Positions 9,698 to 17,553 of a DNA stretch of 64,000 bases are shown in pieces. The position numbers and the translations under genes are program-made. The DNA comes from JALZKA01 sp033856515 (GTDB lineage: Bacteria > Actinomycetota > Thermoleophilia > Solirubrobacterales > 70-9), in assembly GCA_033856515.1 (NCBI GenBank), contig JAWVEY010000003.1:1-64000 (forward strand), read 5' to 3'. Positions within the stretch are counted from its first letter, which is position 1; each line of letters opens with the position of its first letter. The notes below the pieces were generated by a model. That model saw nothing but the letters and a program-made list of their open reading frames with translations, had not been told where the DNA came from and made no database searches.

Positions 9698-10193
9698 GAC
9701 ACCGCCTCAAAGGCTTGCGCGGCGCGAAGACATCCCGGCCCTCCGGGCGCTCATGCGCGCTTCAGTCCTTGAGATCTTCCCCGCCTTCTACGACAAGCGG
9801 CAGACCGAGAGCGCTGCCGTTCACATTGCCCATCTCGACGAGATGCTCGTAGACGACGGCACCTACTTCGTCCACGAGATCGACGGCGAGATCGTGGCGT
9901 GTGGAGGCTGGAGCAGGCGCAACCGGCTCTACGCGGGCGAGGGCGAGGCAGGGGACGACGATCGCCTTCTTGACCCAGCGACCGAGCCGGCGCGGGTACG
10001 CGCGATGTTCGTGCGGTCGGACTGGACTCGACAGGGCATCGGCCGCGCCATCCTGAAGGCTTCAGAAGCAGCCGCCGCAGCCGAGGGCTTCTCACGAATG
10101 GTCCTGGGCGCGACGCTCCCAGGCATACCGCTTTACGCCGCGTATGGGTTCACTGAAGCTGGCCGCTTTGTGCTCGAGACGCCGACGGCGTGA
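9696..10193 (+). CDS. GNAT-family N-acetyltransferase
   Basis: 165-residue acetyl-CoA-dependent transferase. The acetyl-CoA pocket motif is RSDWTRQGIGRAIL (~107-120, Q-x-x-G-x-G/A type), after the beta-strand RVRAMFV, and a C-terminal YAAYGFTEAG fits the fold. The substrate is unknown. The ATG at 9696 overlaps the start of the divergent aminotransferase on the other strand; a GGAGG at 9679-9683 lies 12 nt upstream, a rather long spacing. Confidence 0.85.
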   Translation: MTPPQRLARREDIPALRALMRASVLEIFPAFYDKRQTESAAVHIAHLDEMLVDDGTYFVHEIDGEIVACGGWSRRNRLYAGEGEAGDDDRLLDPATEPARVRAMFVRSDWTRQGIGRAILKASEAAAAAEGFSRMVLGATLPGIPLYAAYGFTEAGRFVLETPTA

Positions 10194-10266
10194 AGATCGA
10201 AGGCGCCTCCATGGAGAAGGCGATCGCTGAGTCCTGAGCACAGGCTCGAGGTCTATGCTGCGCGCC

Positions 10267-10602
10267 ATGGCCGACTGGCGCGATGAGAAGCTCGACGAAA
10301 TCCGCAGCCTCGTAAAGGAGGCAGTACCGGAGATCGTCGAGGAGATGAAGTGGAAGACGAAGTCGAATCCCGACGGAGTTCACACCTGGTACCACGAGGG
10401 CCTGATCGGCCACGGCCAGACCTTCAAGGGCAAGGTGAAGGTCACCTTCGCCAAGGGCGGCGCGCTTGACGACCCCAAGGGCGTCTTCGACAAGGTCCAC
10501 GGAGGCAAGTCCCGCACGATCGACCTCTATGAGGGCGACAAGCTCAACAAGACCGCCTTCAAGAAGCTCGTCCGCGACGCGGCGAAGTTGAACGAGTCCT
10601 GA
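10267..10602 (+). CDS. DUF1801-type small protein
   Basis: 111-residue soluble protein with the YdhG/DUF1801 pattern: an N-terminal EIRSLVKEAVPEIVEEMKW helix-strand, a central HTWYHEGLIGHG, and a basic KLNKTAFKKLVRDA end. The biochemical role of this family is unclear. I chose the ATG at 10267; an in-frame ATG at 10255 with a GAGG too close to it is the alternative. It stands alone, 6 nt from the convergent cimA stop. Confidence 0.7.
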   Translation: MADWRDEKLDEIRSLVKEAVPEIVEEMKWKTKSNPDGVHTWYHEGLIGHGQTFKGKVKVTFAKGGALDDPKGVFDKVHGGKSRTIDLYEGDKLNKTAFKKLVRDAAKLNES

Positions 10603-10608
10603 CCCGGC

Positions 10609-12198
10609 TCAGTCGTTACGAACAGCCGCCGGCTGGAACGCGTACTCAAGCGACTCGACGAGTGCCTCCCACGAGGCCTCGATGATGTTCTCCGAGACGC
10701 CTATCGTGCCCCAGCTCTCGTGGCCGTCTGAGGAGTCGAGGAGAACGCGGGTGATCGCGCCGGTGCCGTCGTGGGAGTCGAGGATGCGCACCTTGTAGTC
10801 GGTGAGCTCGATGTCGGCGAGGTGCGGATGGAGGTCGGTGATCGCCAGGCGAAGCGCCTTGTCGAGCGCATTCACCGGGCCGTTCCCCTCGGCCGTGCGC
10901 ACGTAGCGGTGCCTGTCGACCCAGATCTTGATCGTCGCTTCCGTCTCGACGTGGCCGTCGGCGGCCTTTTCAGTGATGACCCGGAAGCTCTCTAGGCGGA
11001 AGAGCGGCGAGTACTGCCCCGCCTCCCGGCGCAAGAGCAGCTCGAACGAGGCGTCGGCCGCCTCGTACTGGTAGCCGCGGTGCTCGCGCTCCTTCACGTG
11101 CTCGAGCGCGCGCTTGGCGGCGTCGGCGTCGAGGTCGATGCCGGCCGCCTCTGCCTCGCTTAGCACCGAGCCCTTGCCCGATAGCTCCGAGATTAGGACG
11201 TCGCGCCCATTGCCCACGAGCCCCGGGTCCAGGTGTTCGAAGGTTCGGGCGTCGGCCTGGATGCCCGCGACGTGCATGCCGCCCTTGTGGGCGAAGGCGT
11301 TGCGGCCGACGTAGGCCTGGTCGGGGTCCGGGTTCACGTTCAGGAGCTCGTCGACGAAGTGGGACGTCTCCGTGAGGAGGCGGATCCGCTCGGGCCCGAC
11401 GATGTCGAAGCCCATCTTGAGTTGGAGGTTGCCGAGGATCGAGATCAGGTTCGCGTTTCCGCAGCGCTCACCGTGGCCGTTCACGGTGCCCTGGACGAGG
11501 TCGGCGCCGGCGTCGACGGCCGCCAATGAGTTGGCGACCCCGCACTCGGCGTCGTTGTGGGTGTGGATGCCGATCGAGGCGTCCGGGTGCGTCTTTCCGA
11601 ACTGCTCGACGACCGTGGCGGTGGCGCTCGCGATCTCGTGCGGGAGCGAGGCGCCGTTCGTGTCACACAGCGTCACGTTCTCGGCACCGGCGGTGACCGC
11701 GGCGCGCAGGCACTCGAGCGCGTAGGCGGAGTCGTCGCGCCAGGCGTCGAAGAAGTGCTCGGCGTCGTAGACCACGCGCTTGCCCTCCGCGCGGCAGTGG
11801 CCGACGGAGTCGAGGATCATGTCGAGGTTCTCCTCGCGCGAGACCTTCGTGACCTTCTCGAGATGGAGGCCCCAGGTCTTGCCGACGAGGGTCACAACGG
11901 GCGCGAACGAGCCGACGAGGGTGCGCAGCGCATCGTCCTCGGCAGCGGGGATGCCGCGCCGACGGGTCATGCCAAAGGCGCAGACCTCGGCCGTCTCCAA
12001 CTGCTCAGTGGAGAGCAGCTCGAAGAGCTCGGCCTCTTTGGGGTTGGACGAGGGGAAGCCGGCCTCGACGAAATGGACGCCGAGGCGGTCGAGTGCCTTG
12101 ACTACGCGCACCTTCTCGGCGGCGGAGAGGGACATCCCCTGCCCCTGCATGCCGTCGCGGAGGGTGGTGTCGTAGAGCTTTACGGTCGAGGTGGTCAC
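10609..12198 (-). CDS. cimA: (R)-citramalate synthase
   Basis: 529-residue HMGL-like enzyme condensing pyruvate with acetyl-CoA to citramalate, the entry to threonine-independent isoleucine synthesis. It has YDTTLRDGMQGQG at the N-terminus, the metal-binding HTHND of GIHTHNDAECGVANS, the VNGHGERCGN block, and a C-terminal LeuA-type allosteric domain (~390-529). It is distinct from the window's leuA by its CimA-type sequence (TGVNPDPDQAYVG-like region, HKGGMHVAG). The GTG at 12196-12198 has AAGAAAGG 7 nt upstream. Leucine genes leuB, leuC and leuD in the window probably process its product. Confidence 0.92.
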   Translation of the reverse strand: MTTSTVKLYDTTLRDGMQGQGMSLSAAEKVRVVKALDRLGVHFVEAGFPSSNPKEAELFELLSTEQLETAEVCAFGMTRRRGIPAAEDDALRTLVGSFAPVVTLVGKTWGLHLEKVTKVSREENLDMILDSVGHCRAEGKRVVYDAEHFFDAWRDDSAYALECLRAAVTAGAENVTLCDTNGASLPHEIASATATVVEQFGKTHPDASIGIHTHNDAECGVANSLAAVDAGADLVQGTVNGHGERCGNANLISILGNLQLKMGFDIVGPERIRLLTETSHFVDELLNVNPDPDQAYVGRNAFAHKGGMHVAGIQADARTFEHLDPGLVGNGRDVLISELSGKGSVLSEAEAAGIDLDADAAKRALEHVKEREHRGYQYEAADASFELLLRREAGQYSPLFRLESFRVITEKAADGHVETEATIKIWVDRHRYVRTAEGNGPVNALDKALRLAITDLHPHLADIELTDYKVRILDSHDGTGAITRVLLDSSDGHESWGTIGVSENIIEASWEALVESLEYAFQPAAVRND

Positions 12199-12267
12199 TG
12201 GAGAGCCTTTCTTACGGTACGGATCGAGCGAACTTTGGGCGCGAGCAAGGCCGCGCGGGCCACGGCG

Positions 12268-12318
12268 TCAGGCCGCGGCGCGGGTAATTCGGTCGATGCG
12301 CACAGAAAGGATCGTCAT
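12268..12318 (-). CDS. Candidate leader peptide before cimA
   Basis: A 16-codon reading frame, MTILSVRIDRITRAAA, starts at an ATG overlapping the ilvE stop (TCATGA) and ends 69 nt before cimA. It holds three Ile, one Leu and one Val. Just at its end the minus strand can form a 7-bp stem (GCCGCGG with CCGTGGC, one G-U pair). Position and composition resemble branched-chain attenuator leaders, but the residues are not clustered and no anti-terminator pairing was worked out. It could be chance. Confidence 0.25.
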   Translation of the reverse strand: MTILSVRIDRITRAAA

Positions 12319-13256
12319 GAACTCTCGGAAGCCACCTTACTCGGCACTTCGATCACGTCAAGCCATTCCGAGTACTCCGGGGCGCGCCCGTGCAGGGCAT
12401 CCTCGTACTTCGATTGGACCGCCTTGGTGATCTCACCGGGCGAGCCGAGGTCGTGGTCGTCGATCTCTCGCACAGGCACGAGCTCGGCCGCGGTCCCGCA
12501 GAGGAACATCTCCTCGGCGAGGTAGAGCTCCGAGCGCGAGATCTCGCGCTCGACGACCGGGTAGCCGAGGTCGCCGGCGATCTGCATGATCGAGCGGCGG
12601 CTGATCCCGTCGAGGATTGAGGCGGTGTGCGGCGGTGTGACGAGCTGGCCGTCACGGACGATGAAGATGTTCTCCCCCGAGCCCTCGCAGACATGGCCGA
12701 CCTCGTCGAGAAGAATCGCCTCGTCGTAGCCGGCGTTGTGCGATTCGGTCTTGGCGAGGATCGAGTTGAGGTACTGGCCCGAGGCCTTCGCATGCGGGAT
12801 CAGGCCTTGGGGCGAGATGCGCCGCCAGGATGAGACCTTGGCGCGAATGCCATTCTGCTTCCCCTCATCGCCCAGATAGGCGCCCCAAGGCCAAACCGCG
12901 ATCGTAACTTCGATCGGGGAGTTCTTGGCGAACAGCCCCATCTCGCCGTAGCCGCGGAAGGCGAGCGGCCGGATGTAGCAAGAGTTAAGCCCGTTCCGCC
13001 GGATCAGCTCGTGTGTTGCCTCGCGGAGCTCCTCGACCGGGTATTCGAGCGGCAAGTAGTAGAGCTTTGCCGAAGCGTGCAGCCGATCGAGATGCTCGCG
13101 ATGCCTGAACACCGCCGGCCCCTTGTCGGTCTCGTAGCAGCGGATTCCCTCGAACACGCCCGTGCCGTAGTGGAGGCCATGGGACAAGACATGGACCTTG
13201 GCGTCCTCCCAAGCGACGAACTCGCCGTTCATCCAGATCCATTCAGACTTTTCCAC
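12315..13256 (-). CDS. ilvE: Branched-chain amino acid aminotransferase
   Basis: 313-residue fold-type IV PLP aminotransferase making leucine, isoleucine and valine from their keto acids. Visible: LSHGLHYGTGVFEGIRCY, the PLP-lysine segment LIPHAKASGQYLNS, and the phosphate-cup motifs EGSGENIFIV and DGISRRSIM. The start taken is the GTG at 13254-13256, because AAGGAG (13261-13266) precedes it by 4 nt; a GTG at 13283 would add 9 residues without a ribosome site. It lies about 100 nt downstream of the defence-like cassette on the same strand. Confidence 0.93.
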   Translation of the reverse strand: MEKSEWIWMNGEFVAWEDAKVHVLSHGLHYGTGVFEGIRCYETDKGPAVFRHREHLDRLHASAKLYYLPLEYPVEELREATHELIRRNGLNSCYIRPLAFRGYGEMGLFAKNSPIEVTIAVWPWGAYLGDEGKQNGIRAKVSSWRRISPQGLIPHAKASGQYLNSILAKTESHNAGYDEAILLDEVGHVCEGSGENIFIVRDGQLVTPPHTASILDGISRRSIMQIAGDLGYPVVEREISRSELYLAEEMFLCGTAAELVPVREIDDHDLGSPGEITKAVQSKYEDALHGRAPEYSEWLDVIEVPSKVASESS

Positions 13257-13361
13257 TGGTCTCCTTGGGTTGCTGGCGTGCACGGAAAGTATGCCGCAAC
13301 CAGATCTTGCGCTCAGGCGGACACTGGTGCTACTGACAGAGCAACTTGCAGGAGCCGGAAG

Positions 13362-15941
13362 CTAATTGAGAAGCCTCATTGCCTCTTGCTTGAGACCCAG
13401 CATGCGCTCTTCGCGATCGAGATCTGCATTCGCCGGTGCCACTTCGCGTCGATTTGCAACGCTCAATGCGTCCCGGTCGCGTCGACAGCGAACGCGCACA
13501 AGCTCTATCGGCCAGCCTGCAACGGGAGCGAGCTCTTCTTCGAATAAGTCGGCTAGAAGTTCATCGTGCGTCGTGAGGATGACTTGTTCCGGTCTTGCCA
13601 GCCGGACGAGAGTTCGCAGGGTCGAAACGAATCCGGCGCGGTTCACTGCGTCGAATCCTTCAGCCGGGTCGTCAATAACAAGGACTCGTCGCTCATCTCT
13701 TGCCTGCATTAGATGTAGAGACAGGAACCAGGCGATTCCAACCACATCCCGTTCCGCAGCATTAAGAAGGAGCCTGATATCTAGGCCTTCAGCCGTGGTG
13801 GATAGTCCTTTGAGTTCGATCTCACCTTGATTGATCGCGACTTGAAGGTCTTCGAAGTACCACTCGAAGCGAGTGAGTGCGGTAACAAGCTCTCTCACGA
13901 CCGGGAAAAGGCGCTCCTGAAGCATTGCTTCCACCAGAGATGTACTGGCACGCGCTACTGGACTTCTCGCCAAGCGCATATTTCTGGACAGCTCGCACCG
14001 AGCCAGAGCGAAAGCCAGGGATTCTTCTTGGCCCGCTACACGATGTCCTGGATGAGCTTCGATGTCTTCCCGCAAGCGCGTGAGAGAGGTGTGATACGTG
14101 TTCATCTGTCGCCAAAGTTCCGATGTCGAAGCAATTAGCTCCTGGGTCACTTCAAAGGTTTGCTGGAAGCCCGCAGCGAGAAATAGGTCCGGCGGTATCT
14201 CGGCAACGATCTGCGGCTGAGCTGGGTCGCCCCCAGCGGAAACCATGCTCTGAAGCTCTGCAACGTGAGCGATGCTCGACGCCTCGAGCAATATCTCGGC
14301 GTACTTCATGAGACGCTGGCGCCATTCGGCGTCCTCTAGGTCCGAAACGTGCGCTTCAAACTCCGAACTTGCAGTTATGAGGCTTTGAGCATGAGAGCTC
14401 CATCGAATGGCTAGGGAGTGCGGAAGGGGCCCGCTTGCCTTCGGCCCAGGAGATGAGTTCGAAGCGCGTGTGTAGACGCTCATCGCGTCTACTAGTCGGC
14501 GAATCGGCTGGATTCTCTTCTCCACGCCTTGAATCTCATCTGACAATGCGTCAAGCGCAGCGCCGGCGATCGCCTCCGCTCCGCTCACAGAATCAAGTGT
14601 CGCCGCGACACCCGCAAACGCATTGTCCAACGCGACCAGGCTTGCTTGGAGCTCGGAGCTAGGCGCCCAGGGCTGCGCCATGTAACCCCCATTGGTTAGC
14701 TGGGCCAACGTGTCTGACATCGCGGAAACGTGATCAGGGGCAGGAAGTCGCGCTGCGAAATCTGAACGAAGTGCTCGTTGCGTGTGCTCCAAAGCCTTTG
14801 TTGCGATGGACGGAAGCTTCTTCGCACCGATCTTGCCCAGGATCTCGTTGAGGTCAGACACGCTGTCTCTCGCGAGCTGTTCAAGCCTTCCAGCTAGGTC
14901 AGGGAGTTCAAGACCAGTGGCTCGCAGGAACGCTTTGAAGCGGCGCGCCGGCTCAAGGCTTGCCAGATCCTCCATTGATTCCTGGGTCAAAACATTGCGA
15001 TGGAGACTCGCGCCCGGCACATCTTCAACCCTGGAGACAGTCAGGCGGTCGCCCTCCAGCGTTGTCCCGTCCAGATGAAACTCTTCACCCTCATGACCCA
15101 GGTGAGCGGTGTAAAGAGCTAGGTCCTCGCCGGTTGGCATGCGTTGAGTCGCGCCTGCCCATAACAATTCCAGAGCTTCGATGATGCTGCTCTTGCCGCT
15201 TCCGTTGTGCCCCTCGATGACGGTGGTAGCACCCAGACGAATCCTCTCGTCAGCGAACGATCGGAACGAATCGAGGCCCAGTTCGACAATCGGCCGAAGA
15301 GGTGTCTGGACTGGAGCTGTGGTTGGAGAGCCCTGAAGCCCACGCTCTAACCAGTGCACCGCTTCGCCCCTGAAGCTGACAAACACGTCCGTCAAGACAT
15401 TGGATGCAGTCGAGTCGATCTCCGATTGGAGCTCCTTCCAGAACTGATCGATATCGGCCGGAGCCACCGTGCGTTGTCCGCGAAGCGCCCGCCGGACACA
15501 CGGGAGCATCGGCGCGAGACCCCTATCAAGGGCGTCCGGGTCACCCGTCGACTCGATGTCAATGAGGTTTAGGTCGACCCGAGTAAACAAGGCATAGTCT
15601 TGCGCCAAGTCATCGGCCAGCTCGCGTAAGTCAGACTTCAGATCCCCATCAACAAGCGCGAAGACGATTGGTGTCGCAAGCGCAGGGGTCCCATCCCGTC
15701 GCAAGTGATGTCGTAAACCTGAGGCCGCAAATAGCAGTTGTCGCCAAGGCTCTACTCGGGCTTCGCCAACATCCCTCAACGGCTCCGATTCCCGAGCAAT
15801 GAAGGCGACTTGAGCACTAGTGGAATCCCATGCGACCGCTTCAACCAGTGGGAGCGTTTCACCGAACGGTTCAACGGCGCCCATGCGACCGCTTATTCCT
15901 ACCTCCGTCAGATGCTCAAGGACGCGTTCGACAGGGTTCAT
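13362..15941 (-). CDS. Large SMC/Rad50-like ATPase of a putative defence cassette
   Basis: 859 residues. An N-terminal ~220-residue region of no recognised family precedes the ATPase. The ATPase starts at ELGLDSFRSFAD and carries Walker A GHNGSGKS (~244-251), a ~490-residue helical insert, a degenerate ABC signature (LLNAAERD in place of LSxGE), Walker B VLVIDDP (~753-759) and an H-loop TTHDE (~790-794). This is the split-ATPase layout of RecN/Rad50/SMC-like proteins. The ATG overlaps the SIR2 gene stop by one base (TGATG), so the two are translationally coupled. Local composition is AT-richer than the housekeeping genes. In defence operons such ATPases sense foreign DNA and trigger effectors; that role here is inferred. 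Confidence 0.85.
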   Translation of the reverse strand: MNPVERVLEHLTEVGISGRMGAVEPFGETLPLVEAVAWDSTSAQVAFIARESEPLRDVGEARVEPWRQLLFAASGLRHHLRRDGTPALATPIVFALVDGDLKSDLRELADDLAQDYALFTRVDLNLIDIESTGDPDALDRGLAPMLPCVRRALRGQRTVAPADIDQFWKELQSEIDSTASNVLTDVFVSFRGEAVHWLERGLQGSPTTAPVQTPLRPIVELGLDSFRSFADERIRLGATTVIEGHNGSGKSSIIEALELLWAGATQRMPTGEDLALYTAHLGHEGEEFHLDGTTLEGDRLTVSRVEDVPGASLHRNVLTQESMEDLASLEPARRFKAFLRATGLELPDLAGRLEQLARDSVSDLNEILGKIGAKKLPSIATKALEHTQRALRSDFAARLPAPDHVSAMSDTLAQLTNGGYMAQPWAPSSELQASLVALDNAFAGVAATLDSVSGAEAIAGAALDALSDEIQGVEKRIQPIRRLVDAMSVYTRASNSSPGPKASGPLPHSLAIRWSSHAQSLITASSEFEAHVSDLEDAEWRQRLMKYAEILLEASSIAHVAELQSMVSAGGDPAQPQIVAEIPPDLFLAAGFQQTFEVTQELIASTSELWRQMNTYHTSLTRLREDIEAHPGHRVAGQEESLAFALARCELSRNMRLARSPVARASTSLVEAMLQERLFPVVRELVTALTRFEWYFEDLQVAINQGEIELKGLSTTAEGLDIRLLLNAAERDVVGIAWFLSLHLMQARDERRVLVIDDPAEGFDAVNRAGFVSTLRTLVRLARPEQVILTTHDELLADLFEEELAPVAGWPIELVRVRCRRDRDALSVANRREVAPANADLDREERMLGLKQEAMRLLN

Positions 15942-17479
15942 CAGATGCGCACCTCCGCGCCCATCAACGACAGACCAACGAGATCGTTTCCGTCACGTGC
16001 GACTAAGAACCAGTCGAGGTCCCTCGGCGCGTCCATGGTCTCAGCTGCGCGACGCCAAGTGGACGGTGGGATCGAGCGCAGCCTGTCGATCTTTATATCC
16101 ACGGGTAGGTAGGCCTGGGATGATCCGCGATCCACAACAAAGGAGCCGTGTCTCGTTGCCTCGGTCACCGTCTCTGGAGAAGAGAGACCAAGCCAACTCC
16201 TAACAGATCTTCGCATCGCGAGCAATCGTGCTGTGCGGAAGGGGAACACTGTCAAGGGAACGTAACCCTTCCGAGCTGCACGCTCCAAATTGATGTCCTG
16301 CGCTAGATCAACCTCAGCGTCGAGAGGGGCTAGTTGATACGACCATCTCAGCATGCAAGGCGCAGCCACACTGAGCTCGGGAACTAGCTCAGACACGGCC
16401 GACGGCAGGGCGATGCCCAGTTCTTGGGCGGCCGGCTTAAGTCTGAGACTGACCCACTCAGCAGCCAATGCAAGCAGAATGGCGGTCATCGTTGTCCCGC
16501 CGCTGCCGATCACTTCAACGCCCGCAAGGCCCACACCTCTGCCGCGCCCCGCATCTATCAACCCCTCCAAGGCAACGGTGTCCGGGCAATGGTCAATCAC
16601 AACGACTCTGGGTGCTGTGCCACCAGCGGCAACCTCATCCAGGATTCGGGTCAGCGTTGCGTTAATCACCGGGTCCGACCCCGAGAAGCCCAAGAGGAGG
16701 ATGACATTTCGCCGACTACGATCGGCGAGCACGTCTCGCGCCCAAAAATCTGTGCGCCAGTCAAGCAGCTGACCGCGGCGAACGACTATGGAGTCCCACG
16801 GGCCTCGTTTCGATGTGCGCGCCAGCGGCGGTCGAGATCTAGCGAGATTGCGTGTCCGGCGACGAAACTCGGCTACGCAACCATGAGCCTTAGTTAGTGC
16901 GAAGGCGCCTCGACGCTCAATTGAGGCGTTGGCTTCCCTATCTGCGATGACCGAAGCATGATCAAGCCATCTTCGGCCCCGCGCAGCTGATGGAGCGAAC
17001 TGGAATCCCTCATCTTGCAATCCGCGCTCGAATGCTTGGTCGTAGTTCAATGTGATCGCTTCCGGCAACAGACCCTCGCGTGCGAGCCTTGCGAGAACGC
17101 GGAAGGGACAGAAGTGCTCGGGAAAGTCATCGACTCCCGGCCAGACGCCCGTGTCGTCAAGGGAGAGCGCATCGACAACGGCTTCTTGAGTCGTGCGATG
17201 AAACAAAGCATCTGCCACAACACCTAATGCGCCTTCTGCTTCGGCGGACGCGAGATCGCTGGGATGCGTAGCTGTATCGGGAATGAGACTGCGGTAAGAG
17301 CGCGCGACAAGATGCGCCAGATCCTTGGCTGAGATAGAGCCGCAATCGAATGATGCACCGGCGCCGACCAAGGGCAGGACAGCCTTGTGATTGATCTGCT
17401 TTGCGAGCTCCCGAACCTTGTTCTGAGTATCAAGGGGTAAGGCTGCGGCCTTGTCGAGCTGTTGGGCGAAATTAAGCAC
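15941..17479 (-). CDS. SIR2-like domain protein, putative NAD+-depleting effector
   Basis: 512 residues. N-terminal SIR2-type NAD-binding domain: LPLVGAGASFD (~36-45), TLNYDQAFE (~143-151), the catalytic-type His in TKAHGC (~196-201), and LLGFSGSDP (~262-270). A C-terminal ~200 residues of unrecognised type follow. Divergent SIR2 proteins of this kind in defence systems hydrolyse NAD+ to stop phage growth; activity here is inferred from the intact GAG, N-x-D and HG motifs. The first in-frame start is GTG at 17477-17479, without a good ribosome site. The stop overlaps the ATPase start. Confidence 0.85.
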   Translation of the reverse strand: MLNFAQQLDKAAALPLDTQNKVRELAKQINHKAVLPLVGAGASFDCGSISAKDLAHLVARSYRSLIPDTATHPSDLASAEAEGALGVVADALFHRTTQEAVVDALSLDDTGVWPGVDDFPEHFCPFRVLARLAREGLLPEAITLNYDQAFERGLQDEGFQFAPSAARGRRWLDHASVIADREANASIERRGAFALTKAHGCVAEFRRRTRNLARSRPPLARTSKRGPWDSIVVRRGQLLDWRTDFWARDVLADRSRRNVILLLGFSGSDPVINATLTRILDEVAAGGTAPRVVVIDHCPDTVALEGLIDAGRGRGVGLAGVEVIGSGGTTMTAILLALAAEWVSLRLKPAAQELGIALPSAVSELVPELSVAAPCMLRWSYQLAPLDAEVDLAQDINLERAARKGYVPLTVFPFRTARLLAMRRSVRSWLGLSSPETVTEATRHGSFVVDRGSSQAYLPVDIKIDRLRSIPPSTWRRAAETMDAPRDLDWFLVARDGNDLVGLSLMGAEVRI

Positions 17480-17553
17480 GTCTATTAATGTGAAAGAGGC
17501 CGGTCCTTCTCAAGCGAGGTCAGCCGAGATGCACTTGACCCTGAAGCTTTGAA

